A DNA stretch of 9,294 nt from Bacillota bacterium (GCA_023415655.1 JAEZKD010000021.1:1-9294), one strand, 5' to 3'; counted from the first letter of the stretch, positions 1 through 6,600 are shown. Notes: generated by a model not told the origin, from the sequence alone. Numbers and translations are program-made.

Positions 1-551
1 TCGAGAAGGAAGCTCCACAGGACGTTATCATTGCTATTGGTGCTGCACCAATGAAGCTGTCAATTCCTGGAGCGGATTTACCACACGTATTAAACTCCCA
101 TGAGGTATTGGAGGGAAATGCTAGTGTTAAGGGCAAGGTAGTGATCATCGGTGGTGGTTTGGTTGGACTTGAAGTTGGTGAATATGTCGAAGGCATCGCA
201 GATGAAATTACGGTGGTTGAGATGTTAGATGAAGTAGGAAAAGATCTCGGACAGTTACGTAAGATTACGGTTATGGAGAGCATTTACTCGGCTGGTATTA
301 AGACTGTTACGAATGCAAAGTGTACCGAAATACTTAAAGATGCGGTAGTTGTTGAAAAAGATGGAGCTACAGTAAATATACCTTGTGACTATGTTGTGGT
401 TGCCATTGGTGCAAGAGCTCGTAAATTCGATGAAATTACATTATATTGTGCAGAACATGGAATTACGTGTCATGTAATTGGAGATGCGGTAAGAGCAAGA
501 AGAGCATTGAATGCAACAAGTGAAGCAGCAGAAATTGCACGAATGATTTAG
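1..551 (+). CDS. NADH:flavin oxidoreductase / 2-enoate reductase-type enzyme, C-terminal part (5' truncated)
   Basis: The gene enters from the left edge; the frame is open from base 3, so start and N-terminus are missing. The visible ~182 residues form the C-terminal FAD/NAD(P)-binding region of the old-yellow-enzyme-linked family (2,4-dienoyl-CoA reductase, 2-enoate reductase, bile-acid BaiCD-like). A VIIAIGAAP segment is followed by a Rossmann dinucleotide motif (VVIIGGGLVGLEVGEYV, bases 141-191). Then come a second VVVAIGA strand and the closing IGDAVRARRALNATSEA motif, where the GD contacts FAD. In this family the unseen N-terminal TIM barrel binds FMN and reduces the enoate or enone; a 4Fe-4S cluster lies between barrel and FAD domain. 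The true substrate cannot be told from this part. It ends in TAG and is followed 26 bases later by a strong terminator, so it is the last gene of its unit. Confidence 0.85.
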   Translation, partial: EKEAPQDVIIAIGAAPMKLSIPGADLPHVLNSHEVLEGNASVKGKVVIIGGGLVGLEVGEYVEGIADEITVVEMLDEVGKDLGQLRKITVMESIYSAGIKTVTNAKCTEILKDAVVVEKDGATVNIPCDYVVVAIGARARKFDEITLYCAEHGITCHVIGDAVRARRALNATSEAAEIARMI

Positions 552-571
552 ACTTAATTTGGTTTATTTTT

Positions 572-620
572 AAAAAGATGGTAATCTATGAGAGGAATAC
601 TCATGGGTTACCATTTTTTT
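572..620. terminator. Strong intrinsic terminator, probably bidirectional
   Basis: A 15-bp stem (578-592 with 600-614, only two G-U pairs) and a 7-base loop are followed by six T on the plus strand. Five A precede the left arm (572-576), so the same hairpin has a U-tract when read leftwards. It lies between two convergent genes, the flavoenzyme (ends 551) and the TetR-type regulator (ends 663), and likely terminates both. Confidence 0.9.
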
Positions 621-662
621 GTGTAGGTACTTGACTATAAGGTTTTGCTAAACTGTACATGC

Positions 663-1208
663 TTATTTACAAATCATAGTCATATAAAAAGAAGCAACTT
701 CCTCTGGACTATGTTTCGTATCTTCTGTCATCCACCATTTTACCGCTTCTGCAAACGAGCCAGAAAGGTGATGCAACAAGAAATCTTCTGGAATGGATTG
801 ATCGAACTCGTCTTTGTATCTACTGAAAAGTTCACGAAGATACTGCTTTAAAAAGCGCATAAATAATTCTCCACTTTCACCACCCAATATCCCCTTTAAG
901 TATTTCTTGCTCTCCCGAAGGTGGTAAAGGATATGTGTCAATTTCATTTCAAGGTTTGGGCTTCCCGTTGAAAAATCATGATCTGCCTCTTTCGGTAATT
1001 TAGCAGTGATAATGTGAAGGAAAATATCTGTACACATTGCTTTTAGAAGATCATCCTTTGTTTCAAAATGCGCATAAAAGGTACTTCTCCCGATATTGGC
1101 AGTATCAATTATTTCTTGAACCGTAATGTTTTCAAATCGCTTGATTTCCAGTATTTTGCCTAAGGCATCAAATATTGCTTTTCTGGTCTTATGTTGACGT
1201 CTATCCAT
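663..1208 (-). CDS. TetR/AcrR-family transcriptional repressor
   Basis: A 181-residue protein, normal length for the family. Residues ~8-55 are the TetR DNA-binding domain: helix 1 (KTRKAIFDALGKIL), then the helix-turn-helix ITVQEIIDTANIGRSTFYAHF (about 28-48) and the typical KDDLL start of helix 4. The rest is an all-helical ligand-binding and dimerisation domain; it resembles the DhaS-like TetR C-terminal type, but this is uncertain. The start is supported by GGGAG eight bases upstream on the minus strand. It is divergent from the EamA transporter gene, 164 bp apart, which suggests that it represses the transporter and itself from the shared region. The ligand is unknown. Confidence 0.9.
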   Translation of the reverse strand: MDRRQHKTRKAIFDALGKILEIKRFENITVQEIIDTANIGRSTFYAHFETKDDLLKAMCTDIFLHIITAKLPKEADHDFSTGSPNLEMKLTHILYHLRESKKYLKGILGGESGELFMRFLKQYLRELFSRYKDEFDQSIPEDFLLHHLSGSFAEAVKWWMTEDTKHSPEEVASFYMTMICK

Positions 1209-1233
1209 ACTAAATCTCCCGTACTATTCAAAG

Positions 1234-1325
1234 AAAATGTTCCGTAAGTGTCATTTGAATCAATCTGTTTGTTGTATCTTTTATCACATCAATGTAGAAT
1301 TTACAGAACAAAGTGTTTCGTAGTG
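1234..1325. promoter_or_regulatory. Candidate operator pair: imperfect direct repeats flanking the transporter promoter
   Basis: AAAATGTTCCGTAAGTG (1234-1250) and AAAGTGTTTCGTAGTG (1310-1325) share about 13 positions. They lie on either side of the candidate promoter at 1272-1300, between the divergent tetR-type and EamA genes. TetR proteins usually bind inverted repeats, so this may be only part of the operator. A short odd palindrome TTGAATCAA lies at 1255-1263. This is inference from position and repetition only. Confidence 0.3.
1272..1300 (+). promoter_or_regulatory. Candidate sigma-A promoter for the EamA transporter
   Basis: TTGTAT (1272-1277), a 17-base spacer and TAGAAT (1295-1300, five of six matches to the -10 consensus). 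The predicted start is near 1307, about 65 bases before the transporter ATG. The -35 match is weak, as expected for a regulated promoter. Confidence 0.45.
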
Positions 1326-1372
1326 AATATATTGTACTTTATTTTAAGATGTTATGCAAGGGATGATTCAAT

Positions 1373-2230
1373 ATGACAAATAACAAAAAAGCTATTCTCC
1401 ATGCAGTTTTAGCTGCTACACTATATGCAATCAATGCACCGATGTCCAAGTTGCTCTTAATCGAAATACCATCTACCATGATGGCAGGACTACTCTATCT
1501 TGGAGCAGGTATTGGAATGTATATCTTAGAAAAAATGAATAAGAATAAAGACGAACTTCCTTTAACCCAAAAGGAGCTTCCTTATATCATTGCGATGGTT
1601 ATTCTGGACATTGCGGCACCAATATTCCTGATGATTGGATTAACCAGAGGCAGTGCTGCGAATGCTTCTCTTTTGAATAATTTTGAGATTGTCGTCACTT
1701 CGCTGATTGCTTTTTTCATCTTTCAGGAGGCAATCAGGAAAAGGCTTTGGATAGCGATTGTTTTGGTAACAATATCGAGCATCTTGTTATCCTTTGAAGA
1801 CATGAGTAGTCTACAATTTTCTTGGGGCTCTCTTTTTATCTTGCTTGCCTGTGTTTGCTGGGGATTTGAAAACAACTGCACCCGTATGCTCTCCTACAAG
1901 AATCCGGCACAAATTGTAATCATCAAAGGGTTTGGCTCTGGATTTGGTGCATTAGTTCTTTCTCTTATGATCGGGGAACGATTTTCTCACATGGGCTATA
2001 TCATTCTAGCATTGCTTATTGGTTTTGTGGCTTTCGGATTGAGTATATACTTCTACATTTATGCGCAGAGAACTCTTGGAGCAGCAAAGACTAGCACGTA
2101 TTACGCATTATCACCTTTCATTGGTGCGGGATTATCGTTGATTATTTTCAGTGAAAGGCCTTCTGTAATCTTCATCATTGCGCTGATTATAATGGCCGTT
2201 GGTACATACTTTGTGTCCACCAGTGATTAA
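1373..2230 (+). CDS. EamA/DMT-family transporter (drug/metabolite exporter)
   Basis: A 285-residue, very hydrophobic protein with about ten membrane helices, the standard length and topology of the drug/metabolite transporter superfamily. It holds two homologous EamA repeats of five helices each. The first runs to about residue 135 and ends with the family motif NASLLNNFEIVVTSLIAFFI followed by FQEA. The second (about 150-282) ends with the matching AKTSTYYALSPFIGAGLSLI followed by FSERPS. These N-/A-rich helix ends with a charged F-x-E are the hallmark of EamA repeats. Members export amino acids, nucleosides or drugs; the substrate cannot be predicted here. An AAGGGATG ribosome site precedes the ATG. 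The divergent TetR-type gene is its likely regulator. No terminator is evident after it. Confidence 0.9.
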   Translation: MTNNKKAILHAVLAATLYAINAPMSKLLLIEIPSTMMAGLLYLGAGIGMYILEKMNKNKDELPLTQKELPYIIAMVILDIAAPIFLMIGLTRGSAANASLLNNFEIVVTSLIAFFIFQEAIRKRLWIAIVLVTISSILLSFEDMSSLQFSWGSLFILLACVCWGFENNCTRMLSYKNPAQIVIIKGFGSGFGALVLSLMIGERFSHMGYIILALLIGFVAFGLSIYFYIYAQRTLGAAKTSTYYALSPFIGAGLSLIIFSERPSVIFIIALIIMAVGTYFVSTSD

Positions 2231-2237
2231 AATAAAA

Positions 2238-2266
2238 TTGTAATATGGAAGAAAAAGGTGTAAGAT
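2238..2266 (+). promoter_or_regulatory. Candidate promoter for the small membrane-anchored protein
   Basis: TTGTAA (2238-2243), a 17-base spacer and TAAGAT (2261-2266) lie just after the transporter stop codon and about 70 bases before the next start. The match to consensus is moderate; read-through from the transporter is equally possible. Confidence 0.3.
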
Positions 2267-2336
2267 AGATGATATGATTAGCTAAAGAAACGAGGTTTAT
2301 TTGTTAAGAAATTTTATGAAACTAGTGAGGTATACA

Positions 2337-2774
2337 ATGAAAAAAAGAATTTATATATTAATCGTTGTTGCACTTTTACTATTAATTATTGTAGCTATAA
2401 ACACATTGAATCGTCCAGAGAGAAGCATTAAAACTTTTGTTCTTAACAATGAATATGACTTAAAAACTATTTGTGATAGTTACTTGAATAATGATACATC
2501 CATAAAGACCTTTAAAAATGTTGAGGTAGATGGTCTTTTTAAAGGAGAACATGACATTGTACAATTCTTTTATAGTGGTTTTGGAATAGCACCAGCTACT
2601 AAATATTATGGTTTTTATTATTCTGAAGATGATGAACCAGCAGCATTTCAAAACATTAATATTACTTTGGTGGAAAAAGGAAAAAACGAATGGGAATGGT
2701 CAGATGGAACAGATAATGGTGGGATAACGATAAGAATTAAGGAGAACTGGTTTTATTATGAAGCATGGTTTTAA
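2337..2774 (+). CDS. Small membrane-anchored protein of unknown function
   Basis: I do not recognise this family. From ATG 2337 the product is 145 residues. It opens with a basic MKKR and a single hydrophobic helix (about residues 5-21, rich in I, L and V), which is an uncleaved anchor or signal peptide. No lipobox cysteine is seen. The remaining ~120 residues are polar, with many aromatic residues near the end (YYGFYYSEDDEP, then EWEWSDG and WFYYEAWF), suggesting a small beta-rich extracytoplasmic domain. ATG 2337 is preferred because GTGAGG lies six bases upstream and the TM begins right after it. A TTG start at 2301 (157 residues) also has a purine-rich site, CGAGG, and would add a polar N-terminus. 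The gene looks richer in A/T than its neighbours, possibly an accessory gene. Confidence 0.65.
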   Translation: MKKRIYILIVVALLLLIIVAINTLNRPERSIKTFVLNNEYDLKTICDSYLNNDTSIKTFKNVEVDGLFKGEHDIVQFFYSGFGIAPATKYYGFYYSEDDEPAAFQNINITLVEKGKNEWEWSDGTDNGGITIRIKENWFYYEAWF

Positions 2775-2830
2775 TAAAAATTGTAAGCCACATCATTTAT
2801 TCTTTTCTCGATTTTCTAAGAAAGGAGAAC

Positions 2831-2908
2831 ATAGTAGACAGCATTTATCAAAAGAAACCAGTAACCTTTATTTTGTAGTAATTACAACTATATAATACCG
2901 TCTACTAT
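2831..2908. repeat. Short inverted repeat, 9-bp arms 60 bases apart
   Basis: ATAGTAGAC (2831-2839) and GTCTACTAT (2900-2908) are exact reverse complements. A perfect TATAAT (2891-2896) lies inside the right half without a good -35. An AAAGGAG at 2821-2827 precedes the left arm but no start codon follows it. It lies directly upstream of the decayed Nudix gene and may be an old operator, the ends of a small element, or chance. Confidence 0.3.
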
Positions 2909-2919
2909 TAAAATATAGC

Positions 2920-3158
2920 ATGGAATATACACATTTTGTTTCTGTGGCAGCACTTGTTTGCAATCAAAAGGATGAAGTATTGCTAATGAGAGCTTAGAAG
3001 TAAAATGGGTGAAAAGTAAAGAGGCTCTCAGTTATATTACAAACCCTCTTACTGAAAAGAGACTTAGTAATATGTTAAAGCAAACCTCTCAGATGTATTG
3101 CTTAAGCTTTACAAGAGACCCTTTTGAATTTGTCGAAGATCATTGGTATCAAGTATAA
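2920..3158 (+). pseudogene. Nudix hydrolase remnant (catalytic core deleted, frameshifted)
   Basis: Two pieces of one Nudix protein lie back to back in different frames. The N-terminal piece starts at ATG 2920, reads MEYTHFVSVAALVCNQKDEV then LLMRA, and stops at TAG 2995-2997. This is the first strand pair of a Nudix fold. The C-terminal piece is open from about 2991 to the TAA at 3156-3158. It reads ESLEVKWV, a KEAL helix, NPLTEKRLSNML and finally FTRDPFEFVEDHWYQV, the normal tail of the family. Everything between is missing: the PGG strand and the entire Nudix box (GX5EX7REUXEEXGU), which binds the metal and cleaves the nucleoside-diphosphate-X substrate. About 80-90 codons are lost compared with a usual ~150-residue member. 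The product cannot be an active hydrolase. Its end is 32 bases before the glycosylase gene, so it was probably once the first gene of that unit. Confidence 0.8.
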
Positions 3159-3190
3159 AAGCTTACTCATAAGAAGATAAGGAGAATTCG

Positions 3191-4384
3191 ATGAATACAT
3201 ATTCAAAAAAAGAAGTAATTCAAATGCTAATTCGTTATCAAAATCTAGATGGATTAGATCAATTAACGGGAATGGAAGGCGTAAGGACAATCATGAATCG
3301 TATTGGCAGCATTCAGTATGATCCATTGAATGTCGTAGGGAGAAATGCAGATCTTGTGCTGCAAGCAAGATTAAAGGAGTATCAGCCCGAACATCTTTTT
3401 TCTTTATTGTATGAGGAGTATAGCTTAATTGATGGATTTGATAAAGAAATGTGCATCTATTGCACTAAGGATTATGGTAAATTTGCAAAAGTGAGAGAAG
3501 CCCATACGCAATCGGTGATTTTGACCTTACAGTATCGGAATCAGATGGCTGCATTGGATATTGTTGATGAGGTGATGACTTTTGTGAAAGAACATGGAGC
3601 AACGGGAACAAAAGACATTACGATTGGTGAAGTAAGAGAAAGCCGTTGGGGAGCAAAGAAGTTATCCAGTGCTACCTTAGATTATCTGTATAATAAAGGT
3701 ATGCTTTGCGTCAAAGAGAAAAAGGGTACACAAAAATATTTTGATTTAACGGAGCGTGTTCTTCCAGGGATTTACTCTCTTTATGATGACATGTCAATGG
3801 AGGAATTCTTAGATTGGTATATAAAACGAAGAATCGCATGCATTGGTATGATGTGGGATAAGCGTGGAGGTGCATGGCAGGGGCATTATTTGGATCAGAA
3901 TGATATCAGAGGTACCACCTTAAAGGGTTTGGTTGAACGAGGAGAACTTGACGTATGTCAGATTGAGGGTATCAATACTGAGTTTTATATGTTACCTGAA
4001 TTAAAGCAAGGATTAAAAGAGGTACAACTAGGTGACGATACCCGATTTATTGCACCATTAGATAATATGATGTGGGATCGAGCTTTCGTAGAAAAAGTCT
4101 TTGACTTTTCTTATCGTTGGGAGGTTTATACACCAGTTGTGAAGCGTAAGTATGGTTATTATGTGATACCAGTAATGTATCAACATCGCTTTGTTGCAAG
4201 ATTCGAACCAGAAATTGTAAGTAAATCTAAGGAGTTTTGTATTAAACATTGGTGGTGGGAGCCTGATATTACTCCTAGTGAAACGATGATAGAGAGCATC
4301 ATTAACGAGATGAATCGATTTGCAGAATTTCTTGGGACAGAAAGTTCAAAGAAAAATATAAAGATGATCCAGAAAATCAATTAA
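3191..4384 (+). CDS. AlkX/YcaQ-type DNA glycosylase (winged-helix HTH_42 family)
   Basis: A 397-residue protein of the YcaQ/AlkZ family (HTH_42, 'winged helix DNA-binding domain-containing'). Members are monofunctional DNA glycosylases; E. coli YcaQ (AlkX) removes alkylated bases and unhooks nitrogen-mustard interstrand crosslinks, and AlkZ of Streptomyces protects against azinomycin B. The family catalytic motif Q-hydrophobic-D/Q appears as Q42-Y43-D44 in GSIQYDPLNVVGRNADLVLQ. The Asp form matches AlkX rather than AlkZ. Tandem winged-helix regions follow (for example IGEVRESRWG and LDYLYNKGML). The C-terminal beta-barrel carries the conserved FIAPLDNMMWDR (about 286-297) and RWEVYTPVVKRKYGYYVIPV. 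AAGGAG six bases before the ATG is a strong start signal. It probably acts in the cytoplasm in alkylation-damage repair. The exact lesion range is not known. Confidence 0.85.
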   Translation: MNTYSKKEVIQMLIRYQNLDGLDQLTGMEGVRTIMNRIGSIQYDPLNVVGRNADLVLQARLKEYQPEHLFSLLYEEYSLIDGFDKEMCIYCTKDYGKFAKVREAHTQSVILTLQYRNQMAALDIVDEVMTFVKEHGATGTKDITIGEVRESRWGAKKLSSATLDYLYNKGMLCVKEKKGTQKYFDLTERVLPGIYSLYDDMSMEEFLDWYIKRRIACIGMMWDKRGGAWQGHYLDQNDIRGTTLKGLVERGELDVCQIEGINTEFYMLPELKQGLKEVQLGDDTRFIAPLDNMMWDRAFVEKVFDFSYRWEVYTPVVKRKYGYYVIPVMYQHRFVARFEPEIVSKSKEFCIKHWWWEPDITPSETMIESIINEMNRFAEFLGTESSKKNIKMIQKIN

Positions 4385-4425
4385 GGCATTAAGCATTGAA
4401 TAAAAAATAATGGGAGGTAATTTGA

Positions 4426-4629
4426 ATGAATCAACAAAATGAAGAACTAGTAACAACGATTATGAAATTCGCAGAATCTGGATGGGATGTGATCGATGGC
4501 CCTGCAAAAGCTTGGTTATCAGCAACTGGGAATTTAATTGAAGCAGTAAAACAGGCCGATGCTTCTTGTGGAAGTTGTGGATGTGAGTTTGATCCACTGT
4601 ATAAAAAAGTCTTGGAGATGTTGGGATAG
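4426..4629 (+). CDS. 67-residue protein with a CxxCxC motif, unknown function
   Basis: I do not recognise the family. A strong GGGAGG site eight bases before the ATG and clean codon use support a real gene. It lies 41 bases after the glycosylase with no terminator between, so it is probably co-transcribed. Residues 1-45 look helical and amphipathic (NEELVTTIMKFAESGWDVID, then AKAWLSATGNLIEAVKQA). C48, C51 and C53 form CGSCGC, a likely metal- or Fe-S-ligand cluster or redox motif. The tail (EFDPLYKKVLEMLG) is a short helix. Three cysteines alone would need a fourth ligand or a partner (for instance a dimer). A modified-peptide precursor is less likely because the cysteines are not at the C-terminus and no modifying enzyme is adjacent. 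Confidence 0.7.
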   Translation: MNQQNEELVTTIMKFAESGWDVIDGPAKAWLSATGNLIEAVKQADASCGSCGCEFDPLYKKVLEMLG

Positions 4630-4765
4630 TGAATACAATCTATCAGAAGTGTTAACTGGTGGAATCGAATAAGATCCCATTATATGATTTGGGGAGTCAC
4701 ATCCAAATGGAATGGTATTAGACTTTAATTACGAAAGAGTGATTATGAGAAAAGAGGGAATATCG

Positions 4766-5659
4766 ATGAAATACAAATTTTCTAACGAAGTAAGGAAGAA
4801 TGAAGTACTAAGGGAATCATTTAATCAACTCACTCAGCAGGTATTTTGTTTTGATTTTGCTGATTGGTATGAAGCAGGGCATTGGGGTGATGATTACCTA
4901 CCGCATGTACTCCTTGATGGTGAACGAGTAATCTCGAATGTGTCTGTCAATTTGATGAAGTTTGATGTGGATGGTGTACAGAAAAAATACATCCAGCTGG
5001 GTACGGTGATGACGGATTCGAATTATCGAAAGCAAGGATTAAATCGTGAGATTATGCAACATGTCATAAAGGAGTATTTAAGCAAGGTGGATGGAATTTA
5101 TCTATTTGCAAATGATAGCGTAGTTGATTATTATCCAAAGTTTGGATTCCAACCAACCAAAGAATATGAGTATTATCTGCGATGTGAAGATATGTTTAAG
5201 ATTGAAGCATATCAAATCGAAAAAGTGGATATAAAGTCAGAGCAGTGCAAACAACTTGATGACAAAATCAAAGAAGATGCAATTGACAACAATCGAAATC
5301 AAAATGATGGAATGTATATGAGTGAGAACCTTGGATTGTACCAATTTTGGTTGGCGAATGGGTATTCGGACCAGGTTTATTCTCTACCTGAGATAGGATG
5401 TTATGTCATTGCGGATTGTAAGGAAGACATATTACAGCTACATCAAATCCTTGGTAAGCAGCCAGTAGACATGTTACGTCTTGCTAAGGCATTTGGTGAA
5501 TCAGTAAAAGAGGTGGTGCTTGGATATACACCAGTAAAAAAGGAATTATTTCTTGTAAGAGAGTACAAGGAAGAGGATTGTACATTATTTATTCTAGGTG
5601 AAGATTTGCAAAGGATAGAACGGGATCAGATGAGATTTCCTGTATTATCGCATGCATAA
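4766..5659 (+). CDS. GNAT-family N-acetyltransferase
   Basis: The product is 297 residues from ATG 4766. Residues ~1-135 form a GCN5-related acetyltransferase fold. The core strand IQLGTVMTDSNYRKQGLNRE (about 76-95) carries the acetyl-CoA pyrophosphate-binding signature R88-x-x-G91. The following LFANDSVVDYYPKFGFQP is the usual GNAT closing strand with the Y-x-K-x-G-F motif. The ~160-residue C-terminal part is a second domain, as in larger GNAT proteins of the Eis-like type; the acceptor is unknown. ATG 4766 is preferred because AGAGGG lies eight bases upstream. The frame is open to earlier ATGs at 4745 and 4712, which would add 7 or 18 residues. The nitroreductase gene follows after 29 bases, so the two probably form one unit. 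Confidence 0.8.
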   Translation: MKYKFSNEVRKNEVLRESFNQLTQQVFCFDFADWYEAGHWGDDYLPHVLLDGERVISNVSVNLMKFDVDGVQKKYIQLGTVMTDSNYRKQGLNREIMQHVIKEYLSKVDGIYLFANDSVVDYYPKFGFQPTKEYEYYLRCEDMFKIEAYQIEKVDIKSEQCKQLDDKIKEDAIDNNRNQNDGMYMSENLGLYQFWLANGYSDQVYSLPEIGCYVIADCKEDILQLHQILGKQPVDMLRLAKAFGESVKEVVLGYTPVKKELFLVREYKEEDCTLFILGEDLQRIERDQMRFPVLSHA

Positions 5660-5688
5660 TAATTAGATGAAATGTTGGAGATGAATCG

Positions 5689-6255
5689 ATGAATACTTTA
5701 GATGCGATATATCATAGACGTAGTTATAGAAATTATACAGATGAACGGGTTTCAAAGGAACAGCTAGAGATTTTATTAAGAGCTGCTTTTTCAGCACCAA
5801 CGGCTGTGAATATACAACCTTGGGAATTTGTCGTTATTGATGAGAAAGAAATCTTGGATAAAATACGAGATAAAATGGTTTTTGCCAGATACAATGCACC
5901 AGCAGCAATTGTCGTATGTGGGAATGAAAAACTTGCTCTAAAGGGGCAGGATAAAAATTTGTGGATCTGTGATTGCTCTGCTGCAATTGAAAATATACTT
6001 TTAGCAGCGACAGAGCTTGGGTTAGGAAGTGTATGGATAGGCATTTTTCCAATTGAGTCTAGGATGCAGACCATGAGAAACCTACTGGATATGCCTTCTC
6101 ATGTAAATCCATTGGGAATGGTCTATGTTGGACATACCGATTCTACAGAACCTGGTAGATGTAGGTACAATGAAAAAGCGATTTACTGGCAAAAATACAA
6201 TCCAGAAAGAAAACTCCGACAAAAAGATAAGCCTGTGAGTGGGCATTATGCTTAA
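5689..6255 (+). CDS. Nitroreductase-family FMN-dependent oxidoreductase
   Basis: A 188-residue protein, near the family's usual 170-200. The N-terminal HRRSYRNYTDERV (9-21) is the FMN-phosphate-binding arginine/serine motif. AAFSAPTAVNIQPWEFVVI (about 32-50) is the second FMN-contact region. AAIENILLAATELGLGSVWI (about 98-117) is the conserved helix and glycine loop over the flavin. PLGMVYVGH and the RYNEKAI tail complete the fold. Members work as homodimers and use NAD(P)H to reduce nitro compounds, quinones or flavins; the physiological substrate is unknown. GGAG eight bases before the ATG supports the start. A tandem TAA-TAG stop ends it. It is probably co-transcribed with the upstream GNAT gene and ends before the terminator at 6388-6435. 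Confidence 0.9.
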   Translation: MNTLDAIYHRRSYRNYTDERVSKEQLEILLRAAFSAPTAVNIQPWEFVVIDEKEILDKIRDKMVFARYNAPAAIVVCGNEKLALKGQDKNLWICDCSAAIENILLAATELGLGSVWIGIFPIESRMQTMRNLLDMPSHVNPLGMVYVGHTDSTEPGRCRYNEKAIYWQKYNPERKLRQKDKPVSGHYA

Positions 6256-6387
6256 TAGAGGAAGGATGTTGGATGTGATGGTTTGGTTCATATTTTCATT
6301 CATATGTCTAAAAAGATGACATTTCTACATATGGTTAAAAGAAGAATTTTTGTTATGTAAAATGAATGGCATAATCTGCTGTATAAG

Positions 6388-6435
6388 AAAAGTAAGGTCT
6401 ATCAGTGATAGGAACTGTTTGACCTTACTTTTTTT
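6388..6435 (+). terminator. Intrinsic terminator after the nitroreductase gene
   Basis: AGTAAGGTC (6391-6399) pairs with GACCTTACT (6421-6429), extended by AAA/TTT to 12 bp, and ends in a run of seven T (6429-6435). The 21-base loop carries its own small hairpin (TATC/GATA, 6400-6410). Together these give the 13-base palindrome CTATCAGTGATAG (6399-6411). Confidence 0.85.
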
Positions 6436-6493
6436 ATCTTACCATTATTTTGACCTACTTTAGAATGACGTTGTAATGGTTGAGTAGTTTAAA

Positions 6494-6522
6494 CTAACAA
6501 AAAGATATATTGATACTATAAT
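6494..6522 (+). promoter_or_regulatory. Candidate distal promoter of the Lrp-type operon
   Basis: CTAACA (6494-6499, four of six), a 17-base spacer and a perfect TATAAT (6517-6522). It would give a leader of about 120 bases before the Lrp-type start codon. Confidence 0.4.
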
Positions 6523-6567
6523 TATTACCATATGTAAGGGATGAATTACAGAGTGTAAGTGAGGCTA

Positions 6568-6596
6568 TTGTCATAGTGGTAAAATTTTGATATGAT
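6568..6596 (+). promoter_or_regulatory. Proximal sigma-A promoter of the Lrp-type operon
   Basis: TTGTCA (6568-6573) and TATGAT (6591-6596) are each five of six matches to consensus with the ideal 17-base spacer. This is the best promoter in the window. The predicted start, near 6603, falls inside the palindrome at 6601-6620. Confidence 0.65.
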
Positions 6597-6600
6597 TGTG

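Noticed and set aside
645..851. Plus-strand frame of 68 codons antisense to the TetR-type gene.
   Set aside because: It lies opposite well-conserved TetR C-terminal coding sequence and shows no domain or start signal.
2301..2336. TTG start for the small membrane-anchored protein.
   Set aside because: ATG 2337 has a better-placed ribosome site and puts the hydrophobic helix directly at the N-terminus. The TTG remains possible but second choice.
4712..4765. ATG 4712 or 4745 as start of the GNAT gene.
   Set aside because: Neither has a well-placed ribosome site, whereas ATG 4766 has AGAGGG eight bases upstream and a typical MKYKF opening.
5733..6074. 113-residue open frame on the minus strand within the nitroreductase gene.
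   Set aside because: It is antisense to a clear nitroreductase, serine- and isoleucine-rich without recognisable motifs, and has no ribosome site.
6266..6319. A 17-residue hydrophobic reading frame (MLDVMVWFIFSFICLKR) after the nitroreductase, with AGAGGAAGG before it.
   Set aside because: Spacing from the purine run to either ATG is poor, and such a short frame is expected by chance. Without conservation it is not supportable.
6301..6333. CATATGT/ACATATG inverted repeat as a terminator or operator.
   Set aside because: The arms are only 7 bp, A/T-rich and partly self-palindromic, with no U-tract; chance is likely.
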